Assembly (NCBI GenBank): GCA_900549855.1
Contig: URPS01000003.1
Span: forward strand, 17,194 to 81,193
Direction: 5' to 3'
From: an uncultured bacterium
GTDB lineage: Bacteria > Cyanobacteriota > Vampirovibrionia > Gastranaerophilales > Gastranaerophilaceae
Length of the DNA: 64,000 nt
Shown: positions 49,588 to 58,256 of the stretch, in pieces
How the letters are laid out: the number at the start of each line of letters is the position of its first letter
Numbering within the stretch: position 1 is the first letter of the stretch
The notes under the pieces: model-generated
Database searches by the model: none
Seen by the model: only the letters and a program-made list of their open reading frames with translations
What the model was told of the DNA's origin: nothing
Made by a program: the position numbers and the translations under genes

Positions 49588-49857
49588 TTAAACAAGCTTG
49601 TTAAGATTTTGTAATCTTTTCTGAGAGTTTGGAAACATTTTTAATTTAACTTGATTATAAAAACTTATCATGGAATACAAAACAGAAGGATTCGGTTTTT
49701 CCATAAAAGATGATAAATCCGGTATTTTTTGTCCTCTCGGCGAACCATTATTTACTATAGGACAAAATCCACCTTGCAAAACTAATTTCTTAATTGGAAC
49801 ATGACTTTGAAAATTCAAACTATAGTTATTTTTAACTTTTATTATGCTTGACCTCAT
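49588..49857 (-). CDS. Small uncharacterised ORF between flhB and flhA
   Basis: A possible 89-residue basic protein (MRSSIIKVKNNYSLNFQSHV, then PIKKLVLQGGFCPIVNNGSP) with a helical C-terminal part (SVLYSMISFYNQVKLKMFPN). The ATG is 7 bases after the flhB stop, with a weak GGGTG before it; the reading frame also extends upstream into flhB. I recognise no family. Its amino-acid mix resembles real proteins of this genome, and the slot lies within the fli/flh operon. Confidence 0.55.
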   Translation of the reverse strand: MRSSIIKVKNNYSLNFQSHVPIKKLVLQGGFCPIVNNGSPRGQKIPDLSSFMEKPNPSVLYSMISFYNQVKLKMFPNSQKRLQNLNKLV

Positions 49858-49864
49858 CACCCTA

Positions 49865-50947
49865 TTATCTCTCTCCATTTTTTTGCTTAAATACAAAAGC
49901 TAAAATTTCTGCAACTGCAACATACATGTCTGAAGGAATCATTCCATCAACAGGAACAGTATTATATAAAGTTCTTGCAACCGGTCTATTTTCAACTATT
50001 GGAACATTATTATCTTTTGCAATTTCTCTTATTTGAAAAGCAAGATAATCTACACCTTTTGCTACTACAATTGGTGCCGGAGCCTTGGTTTTATCATACT
50101 TTATTGCAACGGCATAGTGAGTTGGGTTGGTTACAACAACGTCCGCTGTTGGCACAGAAGACATCATCCGCTGTTTTGCCATTTGCATTTGAATAGACTT
50201 AATTCTCGCTTTAATTTTAGGGTCCCCTTCTGTATCCTTTTGTTCATCCTTAATTTCTTGTTTTGTCATTTTTATAGATTTTTCATACTCATAGTTTTGA
50301 TATTTTTTATCTAAATAACCTAAAACAAGCATTGCAAGACACATGTTAATAATCATATTAACGAGAATTGATACAACAATATTAAGTGCAATTGGGATTT
50401 CCAAGCCAACCATACCCAGTAAATCGCCTTTTCGGCTGTTTATCGCTGAATACCCACAAGCTGCAACAACTACAATTTTTAAAATAGATTTTGCAAATTC
50501 TACTAATGAACGTGGTTCAAAAGGATTAAACATACGTTTAGCATTTTGCAACATTCTTTGAGGAGAGAGATTCTCCAAATTAAATTTAGCTTTTTCTAAG
50601 GCAAAAACAGGTCCTACATCCATACGAATAATAAACACAGCTGCAATTGCAAGCAGTACAAAGAATGGTACAACTATTATTGCCAAATATTTGAAATACG
50701 GTAACAAAATCCCCATTACATTGGAAGAATCAATATTAACATAATCTAGATGAGAAAACGTTTCTCGAAGCATACCTTGAATTGTGTTTCCCATATTTTT
50801 TGCAAATACACCCAGAAACGCAACACTCGCAACCATAACAAGAGCAGAATCCATATCTCTGCTCTTAGATACGTTACCTCTTTCACGCTCCTTGGTTCGC
50901 CGTCGGGTGGTGGCTTCTTCTGTTTTTTCTGCTGCATCATTTCCCAT
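49865..50947 (-). CDS. flhB: Flagellar export switch protein FlhB
   Basis: A 360-residue substrate-specificity switch of the flagellar export machine. It starts EKTEEATTRRRTKERERGNV (the usual EKTEeAT start), has four membrane spans, and carries the autocleavage motif NPTH in VVTNPTHYAVAIKYDKTKAP. VDYLAFQIREIAKDNNVPIV follows. Standard length. It lies between fliR (42 bases) and a small ORF before flhA. Confidence 0.96.
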   Translation of the reverse strand: MGNDAAEKTEEATTRRRTKERERGNVSKSRDMDSALVMVASVAFLGVFAKNMGNTIQGMLRETFSHLDYVNIDSSNVMGILLPYFKYLAIIVVPFFVLLAIAAVFIIRMDVGPVFALEKAKFNLENLSPQRMLQNAKRMFNPFEPRSLVEFAKSILKIVVVAACGYSAINSRKGDLLGMVGLEIPIALNIVVSILVNMIINMCLAMLVLGYLDKKYQNYEYEKSIKMTKQEIKDEQKDTEGDPKIKARIKSIQMQMAKQRMMSSVPTADVVVTNPTHYAVAIKYDKTKAPAPIVVAKGVDYLAFQIREIAKDNNVPIVENRPVARTLYNTVPVDGMIPSDMYVAVAEILAFVFKQKNGER

Positions 50948-50989
50948 AGGTTACATTATACCATTCACAGCTAAAATTTTACAAGGCTA

Positions 50990-51769
50990 CTAAAACAAAA
51001 GCGCTATTTTTTCCATAAATTGGCCAATTATTACAGTAATATATTCTGCCATTGGGCGCATAAACATCAACGACAAAAGAAGTCCCAGATATATTTTTAA
51101 AGGCATAGACACCATAAAAATATTCATCTGAGGCATCATTTTAGAAGTAAAACCTAACAATATATCTGTAATAAACAGAACACCAAAAATAGGAAGTGCA
51201 ATTCCCAACCCGATACCAAAAATTTGTCCGGATACTGTTATAATGTTTCCGACTAATTCCGGAGAAAATACAATATTATACCCGATTGGCATTGATTTAA
51301 AACTGTTGTATATTGCAGAAAATAGCCATTGATGAGCACCTAGTCCTATAAAAAGCATTGTTGCCAAAAAAGTATAAGCTTGCGTTATTACCGGAGATTG
51401 CCCGCCAGAAGTCGGATTCAATGCTTGGTCTGCCGATAATCCCATTTGTATGGCAAACATGTTTACACCCAATTCTACACCAACAAAGATAATATTTGCA
51501 CAATATCCAATCGCAAAACCAACAAAAAATTCTTTTATTAATATTAATGTTAAAGCCGGAGCAGAAGTCGGCATTGCAAAAGCGGAATTATATTGAACAA
51601 TCGGAAACAAAATAAAAGCTATTGTTGCAGCTAACCATATTTTTACTTGCATTGGAATAGGATAAGTAGAAAACAATGGTGCTGACATCAACAAACCCGT
51701 TAATCTGGTAAAGATTGCCATAAAAATTATTATATTACTTGGTGAAAATAATACATCCAGATTAAACAT
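50990..51769 (-). CDS. fliR: Flagellar export gate protein FliR
   Basis: A 259-residue membrane protein with about six spans. It starts NIIIFMAIFTRLTGLLMSAP, the usual FliR start (F-RI-G), and contains FVGFAIGYCANIIFVGVELG and MGLSADQALNPTSGGQSPVI. With FliP and FliQ it forms the export pore. Its start overlaps the fliQ stop by one base. Confidence 0.95.
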   Translation of the reverse strand: MFNLDVLFSPSNIIIFMAIFTRLTGLLMSAPLFSTYPIPMQVKIWLAATIAFILFPIVQYNSAFAMPTSAPALTLILIKEFFVGFAIGYCANIIFVGVELGVNMFAIQMGLSADQALNPTSGGQSPVITQAYTFLATMLFIGLGAHQWLFSAIYNSFKSMPIGYNIVFSPELVGNIITVSGQIFGIGLGIALPIFGVLFITDILLGFTSKMMPQMNIFMVSMPLKIYLGLLLSLMFMRPMAEYITVIIGQFMEKIALLF

Positions 51770-52044
51770 TATGCCCCGCCAATTAATTGAGGAATCATAT
51801 CCATAAATTCATTAAACGTTGTTATAAAAATACCAAACATCCAAGGCATTAAAAAAATTAACAAAAGCACACAACCAACAATCTTTGGTACAAATGTCAA
51901 TGTAGATTCTTGAATTTGTGTTACTGTTTGGAAAATACTTACCAAAAGACCAAGAACTACACCAACCAGCAATATAGGTACAGAGATTTCTAGAGTCAGT
52001 ATGAACATTTTTTGTAAAAGTGTTATTACTATATCTTGATTCAT
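51769..52044 (-). CDS. fliQ: Flagellar export gate protein FliQ
   Basis: A 91-residue protein with two membrane hairpin helices (LTLEISVPILLVGVVLGLLV, and FVPKIVGCVLLLIFLMPWMF) around the conserved SIFQTVTQIQESTLTFVPK loop. Forms the export pore with FliP and FliR. It lies 25 bases after fliP and is coupled to fliR through TAATG. Confidence 0.96.
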   Translation of the reverse strand: MNQDIVITLLQKMFILTLEISVPILLVGVVLGLLVSIFQTVTQIQESTLTFVPKIVGCVLLLIFLMPWMFGIFITTFNEFMDMIPQLIGGA

Positions 52045-52069
52045 TTTAAACTTATTACCTTTCTAAGCT

Positions 52070-52828
52070 CTAGTGCACAAAGCTTTCTACCAGAGATTTT
52101 ACAACCAAATACCAACCATCAACCATTACAAACATAATTAACTTGAATGGCAGAGCAATCATTGTCGGTGGTAAAAACATCATACCCATAGATACCAGAA
52201 CTGATGAAACTACAATATCTATTACTAAAAACGGAAGATACACTACAAAACCTATTGTAAAAGCCGTTTTCAATTCACTCAAAATAAATGACGGTAACAA
52301 CACATAGGTTGGAACATCATCCTTATTTTTAGGTTTTTCTATTTTTGCCATCCTCACAAACAAAGCAAGCTCTTTTTCATGAGTTTGTTTGAACATAAAA
52401 TTACGTACAGGAACAATACCTCTATCAAGTGCAACCTGTTGAGTAATTTGATTTTTCATATATGGCTGCAGCGCCTGTTCATTGATTTCATTAAAAGTTG
52501 GCGCCATAATAAAGAAAGTTAATATTAAAGCTAAACTTGTTATAACCTGATTCGGCGGTAAATTTCCGGCTCCTAATGCTTGTCGTGTAAGAGATAAAAC
52601 TACAACAAGTCTTACAAAAGATGTTGTCATAATTAATATACTTGGTGCCAATGTTAAAATTGTTAACCAAATTAAAATCTGTAATCCATTGGTAAAATCT
52701 TGTGGAGAATTTGCTGTTTGCATTCCAATATTTATATTTGGAAAAGACATTGCAGCTTCTGATGGTAAAAATGACACCAAAAACATTCCCAACAACGCTC
52801 CCCAACGTTTTAATTTTGCTAAATTCAT
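52070..52828 (-). CDS. fliP: Flagellar export gate protein FliP
   Basis: A 252-residue protein with an N-terminal signal peptide (about 1-26, KRWGALLGMFLVSFLPSEA), as usual for FliP. The conserved core is LTILTLAPSILIMTTSFVRL, VVLSLTRQALGAGNLPPNQV and PSFILSELKTAFTIGFVVYL. The end MMFLPPTMIALPFKLIMFVM is typical. It is first gene of the fliP-fliQ-fliR-flhB-X-flhA-pilZ operon, with an AAGGA site upstream. Confidence 0.96.
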   Translation of the reverse strand: MNLAKLKRWGALLGMFLVSFLPSEAAMSFPNINIGMQTANSPQDFTNGLQILIWLTILTLAPSILIMTTSFVRLVVVLSLTRQALGAGNLPPNQVITSLALILTFFIMAPTFNEINEQALQPYMKNQITQQVALDRGIVPVRNFMFKQTHEKELALFVRMAKIEKPKNKDDVPTYVLLPSFILSELKTAFTIGFVVYLPFLVIDIVVSSVLVSMGMMFLPPTMIALPFKLIMFVMVDGWYLVVKSLVESFVH

Positions 52829-52998
52829 TAATTTATATTCCTTAAATGACTATAGTTCAACTATATGCTACCAAATTATTAGGTTACATGGCAAATCATT
52901 AAGTTTTATTTTTTTATATTAATTTTTGTAACAATTTATCTTCAAATATTAAAGTTTTTACAAAAAATGCCGTAATACAAAGCATAAGGAGTCAAATT

Positions 52999-53586
52999 AT
53001 GGCAGAAGATTTTAAAGTAGATAAGAATACACAACAAGCGGTACCTGAAAATACCACAAATAATACAAATAACAGTGGTGGAAAAGTTATTGATGAAGCA
53101 AATTATAGAATTCATGCTCCTCAAGAAAAAGGTCCAACTGCGATCGGACGTGGTGGAGATCCTTTATTCAGACGTATAAATGCATCAAGAGAACAATTAT
53201 TGGAATTAATCGAAGAAACAGGTACTGTCCAAGATTGGATACAACGAGAGCAATCTAACAACGCAGCGCTTGCCTGCTTAAATAATGAAGATTTAAAAGA
53301 TGTGTATTTTGAAATCAAAGATGGTTTTGAATGCGCAGATCAGAAATATGGTCCGATTTCTCTAATGGGATTTAAAACTCCTAGTGGTGTCGAGATTCCA
53401 AGATTAAAAGTATATGATGCCGATGGAGAAGTTTTGCAAGTTTTAACAGGACCTATGGCTATAGATGAATTAAATAAACGTGCTTTAGCATACAAAGATT
53501 CTGTTAAAAACTACGAAGCATTGCCGGAAGCAGAAGAAGCAACCGGAGAAATTGCAGACTATGTTGCAGAAAATAAAACTACTTAG
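52999..53586 (+). CDS. Uncharacterised acidic soluble protein
   Basis: I do not recognise this 195-residue protein. The first ~30 residues are Asn/Thr-rich and disordered. A Gly/Arg turn follows (GPTAIGRGGDPLFRRINASR), then a helical part and a beta-rich domain (PRLKVYDADGEVLQVLTGPM). There is no signal peptide. It has an AAGGAG site before the ATG. Its 3' end overlaps the convergent zinc-ribbon ATPase gene by 8 bases; it is divergent from fliP. Confidence 0.8.
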   Translation: MAEDFKVDKNTQQAVPENTTNNTNNSGGKVIDEANYRIHAPQEKGPTAIGRGGDPLFRRINASREQLLELIEETGTVQDWIQREQSNNAALACLNNEDLKDVYFEIKDGFECADQKYGPISLMGFKTPSGVEIPRLKVYDADGEVLQVLTGPMAIDELNKRALAYKDSVKNYEALPEAEEATGEIADYVAENKTT

Positions 53587-56521
53587 CCGGTCGTTTTAAA
53601 ACTATTCCGTTAAGCTTACAAAACGAAGTTAGGACTGATAGTTCTTCTTTAATCAATTTTTGCAAATAAACATGGTCGTTTACTATACTTACATTTTTAG
53701 CAAGTTGGAACATCTTCAATGATTGTTTAATATATTCCGACCTCATTGTAGATTTTGGCAATGCAAGTTCTTGATACAATTTTGCGTACAACAAGTATGA
53801 TTTTACTAAATTTGTTTCAAGGTTAAATTGTTTTGCTATAAAAATTGATTTTTCTATATAAACTTTTGCGGATTCAAAATCTTGTTTCGCCATATAAATT
53901 TCACCCACAAGTTTGTTATAAAGTGAAATAAAGAAATAATTATTAATACTTGGTCCTTGAGCAATATCCAATGCTTTTGTTGCGATATCAAGTGCAAATT
54001 GGGTACCATTTGTAATTAATCTTATTTCTGCAATCAAATACCAAGATAATAAAACACCAGTCGCTATTTTTTCTTTAGCGAAATAAGCAACCTGCTCCTC
54101 TAAAATTTCCAGAGCTTTTTTGTTTTCGTTTTTATCTTTTAACATTTTTGCTAGTAATGTTTTTAAAATATTTTTTGTAAAATTATCATTTACGTTATTT
54201 GCATAAGCTACAACGTTAAAAAGCTCGGTATACAAACTATTATAATCTTTTTCTATAAATTTATTAGAAATATCTATAAAATTCCAACGTGACACAATGA
54301 AAGAATCCATACTATCAAGCGAAAATTCTTTTAGAATATCATCCAATATTTTTTCAGAAGTTTTAATATCACCTTTTATTGTATTAGCTAAAGCCAATGC
54401 TAAATGTGCACGACATAATAATGCAGCATCTGTTGTCTGATTTTTTTCTAAAATTTCAAATATAAGTTTGATAACATCAAACATTCTGCTATCACCTTGG
54501 AAAGTTAAAGCTTCTGCAAAATCGAAATACACTTCTATCCAAGTTTCGTACAAATCCTGAATCTTGATTACAGCCGTATTTTTCCCTTTTGTAAGATATT
54601 TTTCTAATACGGGCATAACTTCAGTATCAACAAGGTTAATAACTTGACCATAATTTCCTAAACGCAACAATGGGCGTACTTGACGTGATTTAATCAGAGT
54701 ATGCTCTAATTCCATTGTTTCCGGAACTTTGTTTAAAACACTATCTGCACATTCAATAGCACCCCAATAATTACCGTTTTTCATAGACGCAGAAGCTAAA
54801 TATCCAAGCAATTCTATATGCTCATTTTCTTCATTATCATTAAGCATCATAACAGCATTCTGCAAATATTCAAACGCCGCTTTATGATCAATAGGTTCAA
54901 GCAACTTTCCAACTCTAGTATATATGTTTTTCTTAATTTTTTGACAATATGGAGAGCTCTTTTTCTCAATTAATTTCAATGCTTGTTTTTGAGCAATTAT
55001 ATACAACCCGATATCGCCTATATAAGCAGCTTGTTTCATTAATAAAGTCCAAACATCAAAAGCTTCAGTTTCTTTATTCAATTTTTGAACTAAGAACCCA
55101 AGTAATGCAATTGATGACTGCTTATAAATATTAAGCATTTCGTACATAATATTCAAAATTTCTTCTGTGCAATCATCATTTTTTAAGATAGAAACAGTAG
55201 CTTTCCATATGTTATAACTTTTGAAATCAAATGATAAATTGTTAATTTGACTTATAAAACCGGATTGTGTCAAGCGTTCAACAATTCTTTCGAATTCCTG
55301 AGGAGTATTATTGTCAAAATGTTCCAACATTGCAGGATAAAACTTATACCCTAACAAAGACATTGCAACTAACATACGATATGAAGCATAATCTTCATCT
55401 TTAAGAATAGAAAGACGAGCATCCAAGATTTCTTCAAGAGAATTATAATTCACAAACTTTAGATTATTTCGTTTCAAATCTTTAGATAGCATAACCATTT
55501 GTTCTACAATCGCCGGATTACCGCCCGATACTTTGTATACAAAATTAACAAAATCTTCACCTGCTTCAAAATTGTTATATTGATTTATCAAAACTTCTAC
55601 TTGATTTTTTGTAAACGGTGCAAGCGTTAAATCTTCATAATTTTCCTCTGTTAATTTAGGTGATGCTATACATCCCATGCCAGGGCGCTCAACAGAAGAA
55701 ATAATGATAAACTTACAACGTTCTAGAACATAATCATCTTTAAGAAGTTCTTTTAAGAAATCAAAAGACATACCGTCGATTAATTCAAAATTATCAATAA
55801 TGAAAACGACTTTCATTTTTTCAACAATAGTTAAAAGCACTTTTTTCATTATTTTAAACATTTTTGCTTTATTAAAATAAATATTCTCATACTTATCCAA
55901 ATTTTCAGGATACAAAAAGTTTAACAAATCCAAAATTTCTTCATTTGAAAGAGCAGGAAAATCTTGTTTAAAAAATTTTAAAGAATTTTTTTTAAGTTGT
56001 AAAGTATCAGGGCAGAAATTATTTACGTTAAAAAAAGTAAGCAATAAATCTTGAAAATACCCAAATGGTGACAACTGAGTCACTTGAGTACAAGTTCCCA
56101 AAAGCCAAATAAGTTTTGCATTTTTTAATTCATTTATTGTATATCTTAGTACTAAATTTTTACCAAGTCCGCTTTCACCATTGATAGTAATAATTTTTGA
56201 ATCACAATCTTTGATTGCATCTAAAAGCTTTGTCTTAACTTTTTGCTGCGAACTTTTTGATGCAGAATACTCAGGTTTTGGACTAAACTTTGGCTTTACA
56301 AACTCAATTCCGCATTTCCGGCATGATTTTGCTTCCGGAACATTTGCAGCACCACATTCAGTACAAATTTTTATTAAGACTTTATGGCAACCAGAACATT
56401 CTGTAGCAGTTATCGGATTTATTTGTCCACAATTTTTACAAACCAAAGCAACCCTTGCGCCACAATTAGCGCATTTTAAAGAGTTGTCTTTAATTTCACT
56501 TTTACATTTGGGACACTGCAT
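53579..56521 (-). CDS. Zinc-ribbon / P-loop ATPase / TPR protein (STAND-like)
   Basis: A 980-residue protein with three modules. Residues 1-71 hold three double-CxxC zinc ribbons (CPKCKSEIKDNSLKCANCG, CKNCGQINPITATECSGC, CTECGAANVPEAKSCRKCG). From about 95 there is an AAA/STAND-type ATPase with Walker A GESGLGKN (115-122) and Walker B VVFIIDNFEL. The second half, from about 480, is made of TPR-like helical repeats. The Walker A ends in Asn where Ser/Thr is usual, so nucleotide use may be altered. It resembles ATPases of the adenylate-cyclase-associated type, without a cyclase domain. It is third in an operon with two acidic proteins. Confidence 0.8.
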   Translation of the reverse strand: MQCPKCKSEIKDNSLKCANCGARVALVCKNCGQINPITATECSGCHKVLIKICTECGAANVPEAKSCRKCGIEFVKPKFSPKPEYSASKSSQQKVKTKLLDAIKDCDSKIITINGESGLGKNLVLRYTINELKNAKLIWLLGTCTQVTQLSPFGYFQDLLLTFFNVNNFCPDTLQLKKNSLKFFKQDFPALSNEEILDLLNFLYPENLDKYENIYFNKAKMFKIMKKVLLTIVEKMKVVFIIDNFELIDGMSFDFLKELLKDDYVLERCKFIIISSVERPGMGCIASPKLTEENYEDLTLAPFTKNQVEVLINQYNNFEAGEDFVNFVYKVSGGNPAIVEQMVMLSKDLKRNNLKFVNYNSLEEILDARLSILKDEDYASYRMLVAMSLLGYKFYPAMLEHFDNNTPQEFERIVERLTQSGFISQINNLSFDFKSYNIWKATVSILKNDDCTEEILNIMYEMLNIYKQSSIALLGFLVQKLNKETEAFDVWTLLMKQAAYIGDIGLYIIAQKQALKLIEKKSSPYCQKIKKNIYTRVGKLLEPIDHKAAFEYLQNAVMMLNDNEENEHIELLGYLASASMKNGNYWGAIECADSVLNKVPETMELEHTLIKSRQVRPLLRLGNYGQVINLVDTEVMPVLEKYLTKGKNTAVIKIQDLYETWIEVYFDFAEALTFQGDSRMFDVIKLIFEILEKNQTTDAALLCRAHLALALANTIKGDIKTSEKILDDILKEFSLDSMDSFIVSRWNFIDISNKFIEKDYNSLYTELFNVVAYANNVNDNFTKNILKTLLAKMLKDKNENKKALEILEEQVAYFAKEKIATGVLLSWYLIAEIRLITNGTQFALDIATKALDIAQGPSINNYFFISLYNKLVGEIYMAKQDFESAKVYIEKSIFIAKQFNLETNLVKSYLLYAKLYQELALPKSTMRSEYIKQSLKMFQLAKNVSIVNDHVYLQKLIKEELSVLTSFCKLNGIVLKRPAK

Positions 56522-56531
56522 ATTTTTGTCC

Positions 56532-58235
56532 TTATATTACTGCTATAATTTCATTCAAAGCATCAATTACCGAATTTTCATCCATTCCTAATTCAGTAGA
56601 AATATCCGAAACAGATTTATTATCTTTGTATTTCATATTATAAACATCTATTATTTTCAACTCTGGTCTTTTATTAGCCAAATCTTGAATATCTTTAACT
56701 ATTAAATCTGTATCTAAAGTATCATTTATATCGACATTCTCAGGATTAAAATTGAATTTAGAGAAATCTGTAACTGCAAATTGTTCTGATTCATCATTCT
56801 TTGCATCACCCACTATCTCCAATTCCACTGGAGATTCAGCCTCTTCATTCAAATTTAATTCAAATCCGTCACTTTCTGTACTTTCTAAAAGTTCATCTCC
56901 ACTATCTAAAGTCAATTCATCCGAAAAAGCTAAATTATCATCTGCAGATTCTAAATCAAAGCTATCATCACCTTCAACTTGTAAGAAATCGTTTCCAGAT
57001 TGTTCTAACTCAAAATTTTCAGCTTCTTCAGTTTGTAATACATCATCATTAGTTTCATCAGCTTTCGGCAACAAATCCTCTACAGGATTTTCAACCTCTG
57101 CCAAAGGTTCTGCTTCATCTGATATTTGTAATTCTAAGTCATTTTGTTCAACTTCTTCAATCGGACTTTCATCAGTATCAACTTCTTCACTGCTTACTTC
57201 CGGATTTAAGTTTTCTTCTGACTCATCAACAAAATTCAACATAGGAGATTCAACTTCATCTAAGTTCAAATCATCAGAACTATCATCATTTTCTAAAACA
57301 ACTTCTTCATTAGTTTCTGTAGCAACTTCTTCTATATCGTCAGCTGCTTCTTGTAAAGGTTCTTTCTCATCATTTTCTTTTGATTCCACAAAGTTATCTA
57401 ACAAATCATCTTTATCAGATATTTCTTCTAAAACATCATCTTCTTTTTGATAATCTAGACTTTGGATATCATCCGCTTTTTCTACAACAAAATCACTATC
57501 TTCAACTTGTTCTTGTAAAAAATCATTTTCAGATGCATCACTTTCTGGTGCGTTATTTATTTCCAAATCTTCTGTTGATAATTCACCAATATCATTCTTT
57601 TCATCATGATTTTCAATGTCTAAATTTTCTTGATTATCAGCTGGTAAAACCTCGTTAACATCAGAACTTAAGTCATTTTCTTCAATTTTTTCTGATAAAA
57701 CAAGTAAATCATTATCCTCAATATAATCTTGAGCCGGAGCTTCAAACTCGTCTGTTAAAACGTCATCATCAATAGAATTCAAACTTGGCTCTTGTTCTTC
57801 TTGAATTGGTTTATCAACAATATCATTTAGTTCTGACTTATCAGAAGCAAGCTCTAACAAATCAGATTCAGTTGAATCAGAGCATGTAGATTCTGCACTA
57901 TTAATCATCTTATCAACTAAAGTATTATCAACTTTTTTAACAACTTCGTTTGAGACAAAACTTTGTTGCGGTTGTTGCGTAACAGATGATACTGTGGCAT
58001 GCTTAATTTCAGGATGAAATCCCATTTTTTTAGGCACTGTAATTATAGATGTTGCAACAACTTTTTCTAAATAAGCGCTAATTACACTTTCATTTGGTAC
58101 AGAATTAATTATAACTTCTGAATGCTTATAAACATCATCTATAATATCATCCAAAATAGCTTCTAAACCTGAATATTTTCTGTGTTTTTTTACTATATCA
58201 GCAATAATATTGTAATACTTATTATTTTTTTCCAT
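56532..58235 (-). CDS. Very acidic repeat protein with small terminal domains
   Basis: I do not recognise this 567-residue protein. The N-terminal ~75 residues are helical (DIVKKHRKYSGLEAILDDII). Residues about 110-500 are extremely Asp/Glu/Ser-rich and probably disordered (EKNDIGELSTEDLEINNAPE). A compact C-terminal domain follows (ELKIIDVYNMKYKDNKSVSD) with a helix-turn-helix-like ISTELGMDENSVIDALNEII. It lies 21 bases after the TM acidic gene and 10 before the ATPase gene. It may be a flexible linker or scaffold bringing the neighbours together. Confidence 0.8.
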   Translation of the reverse strand: MEKNNKYYNIIADIVKKHRKYSGLEAILDDIIDDVYKHSEVIINSVPNESVISAYLEKVVATSIITVPKKMGFHPEIKHATVSSVTQQPQQSFVSNEVVKKVDNTLVDKMINSAESTCSDSTESDLLELASDKSELNDIVDKPIQEEQEPSLNSIDDDVLTDEFEAPAQDYIEDNDLLVLSEKIEENDLSSDVNEVLPADNQENLDIENHDEKNDIGELSTEDLEINNAPESDASENDFLQEQVEDSDFVVEKADDIQSLDYQKEDDVLEEISDKDDLLDNFVESKENDEKEPLQEAADDIEEVATETNEEVVLENDDSSDDLNLDEVESPMLNFVDESEENLNPEVSSEEVDTDESPIEEVEQNDLELQISDEAEPLAEVENPVEDLLPKADETNDDVLQTEEAENFELEQSGNDFLQVEGDDSFDLESADDNLAFSDELTLDSGDELLESTESDGFELNLNEEAESPVELEIVGDAKNDESEQFAVTDFSKFNFNPENVDINDTLDTDLIVKDIQDLANKRPELKIIDVYNMKYKDNKSVSDISTELGMDENSVIDALNEIIAVI

Positions 58236-58256
58236 AATTAATCTCTTCTATTTAAA

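Noticed and set aside
56752..57450. 232-codon plus-strand open frame rich in Ser/Lys
   Set aside because: It is the antisense reading of the Asp/Glu/Ser-rich gene at 56532-58235; such acidic codon runs leave long open frames on the other strand.
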